Shown here one piece after another: positions 63,237-64,000 of a DNA stretch of 64,000 nucleotides. Below the pieces are notes generated by a model. It did no database searches, was not told the origin of the DNA, and saw nothing but the letters and a program-made list of their open reading frames with translations. The DNA comes from JBAYDV01 sp041672845 (GTDB taxonomy: Bacteria; Bacteroidota; Bacteroidia; Bacteroidales; UBA932), in the NCBI GenBank assembly GCA_041672845.1, contig JBAYYV010000001.1, positions 1-64,000 on the forward strand, in the 5' to 3' direction. The first letter of the stretch is position 1. Every line of letters begins with the position of its first letter. Both the position numbers and the translations under genes were made by a program.

Positions 63237-64000
63237 AAAAATTGTTACTCGGTAACGAAGCTGTGGCTATGGGTGCTGTCAATGCAGGGATTTCTGGCGT
63301 TTATGCTTATCCTGGCACTCCATCTACAGAAATTACAGAGTACATACAATCTTTATCTATTACCAAGAAACGAGGTATTTACAGTCGATGGTGTACTAAT
63401 GAAAAAGTGGCGCTAGAAACTGCTTTAGGAGTATCCTATGTAGGCAAAAGAGTTTTAGTTTGCATGAAACATGTGGGTTTAAATGTGGCGGCCGATCCAT
63501 TTATGAATGGAATTATAGCAGGGGCGAATGGTGGTATAGTTTTAGTTACTGCAGATGATCCTTCTATGCACTCATCTCAGAATGAACAAGATAACCGTTT
63601 TTATAGTAAATTTGGTTTCTGTCCATGTTTGGAGCCTTCTAATCAACAAGAAGCTTATGATATGATGAACTATGGTTTTGAATTATCTGAAAAAAATAAT
63701 ACTCTTGTATTACTTCGTATTACTACCAGAATGGCTCATTCCCGTTCTATCGTAGAAATAGATGCAGAAGCTAAACCTATCGCTAAGGAAATTAAATTTC
63801 CAGCTCATCCAAATGAATGGATTACTCTTCCTGCTAATACTAGAAAAAAATATCCTACAGTTTTAGCTAATTATAATGAACTTGAAGAGAAATCATTAGA
63901 ACTTCCGTTTAATAATTATTTTGAAGGTAAGAGTACTAAATTAGGTATTATTGCATCAGGTATTGCTAACAATTACCTTAGAGAAAATATAGGTTATGAT
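63237..64000 (+). CDS. iorA: indolepyruvate ferredoxin oxidoreductase, alpha subunit (partial)
   Basis: The frame opens at ATG 63237 and runs to the window end without a stop; about 254 of an expected ~530-600 residues are visible. Recognisable segments are YPGTPSTEI and MKHVGLNVAADPF, typical of IorA, and DDPSMHSSQNEQDNR. IorA with IorB oxidises aryl pyruvates, such as indolepyruvate and phenylpyruvate, to acyl-CoA, reducing ferredoxin. The C-terminal ferredoxin domain of IorA and the iorB gene would lie beyond the window. Confidence 0.93.

Noticed and set aside
1..64000. CRISPR arrays, prophage or transposon genes
   Set aside because: I saw no regular spaced repeats, no phage structural genes and no transposase anywhere in the window.

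Overview
The window looks like chromosomal DNA of an anaerobic, AT-rich member of the order Bacteroidales (Bacteroidota). Four things point there: promoters of the Bacteroidota type (TTTG, about 19 bases, TAnnTTTG); near absence of Shine-Dalgarno sequences except in front of rpsU; marker gene neighbourhoods such as parA-parB-DUF5683-mltD and the split 5'-nucleotidase pair; and an anaerobic metabolism with [FeFe] hydrogenases, B12-dependent methylmalonyl-CoA mutase and indolepyruvate:ferredoxin oxidoreductase. I cannot name the genus. I saw no prophage, insertion sequence, CRISPR array or rRNA.

Layout. 1-2625: end of an S9 dipeptidyl peptidase, a PAS-only protein and an aminopeptidase P. 2764-7482: a hydrogenase operon with a thioredoxin-like [2Fe-2S] protein, a sensory-type [FeFe] hydrogenase with a PAS domain, a SpoIIE/PP2C phosphatase and a second (group B-like) [FeFe] hydrogenase. 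7521-12789: CNNM/CBS transporter, MBL-fold hydrolase, tdk, a coiled-coil protein, rsmI and a helix-hairpin-helix protein. 12902-16810: NatAB-like ABC exporter and a two-gene 5'-nucleotidase. 16923-22198: acyl-CoA synthetase, acyltransferase, parE and a methyltransferase. 22261-26666: hpf and xerC facing away from rpsU, then hutU and a Spy-like protein. 26979-30985: mutA-mutB. 31041-34991 (minus): lplA, a PAP2 phosphatase, obg, adk, hpt. 35100-43120: purE, an outer-membrane HhH protein, mltD, DUF5683, parB, parA, a lipid kinase. 43192-50321: priA, tRNA-Phe, tRNA-Lys, a three-domain GH92 mannosidase, rmuC. 50311-57586 (minus): a hybrid sensor kinase, then a cluster of two MinD-type ATPases with inserted ferredoxin domains, two NifX/ORP-fold proteins and a DUF134 regulator, then proC and a MarR regulator. 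57677-64000: CoA-disulfide reductase-rhodanese, a tricorn-type protease and the start of iorA.

How it fits together. The metabolic genes suggest amino-acid and peptide fermentation: secreted or cytosolic peptidases, urocanate hydratase, indolepyruvate oxidoreductase producing reduced ferredoxin, hydrogenases that could exchange that ferredoxin with H2, and succinate-to-propionate flux through methylmalonyl-CoA mutase. Two regulatory modules stand out. The first is an H2-sensor/phosphatase pair in which the usual proton-relay cysteine of the hydrogenase is alanine. The second is a DUF134-headed redox/metal cluster whose promoter carries a repeated palindrome, one copy lying exactly between the -33 and -7 elements. 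A third is a translational one: the extended Shine-Dalgarno of rpsU, expected to read free anti-Shine-Dalgarno and so sense bS21 level. All functional statements here are inferences from sequence and family knowledge; no searches were run.
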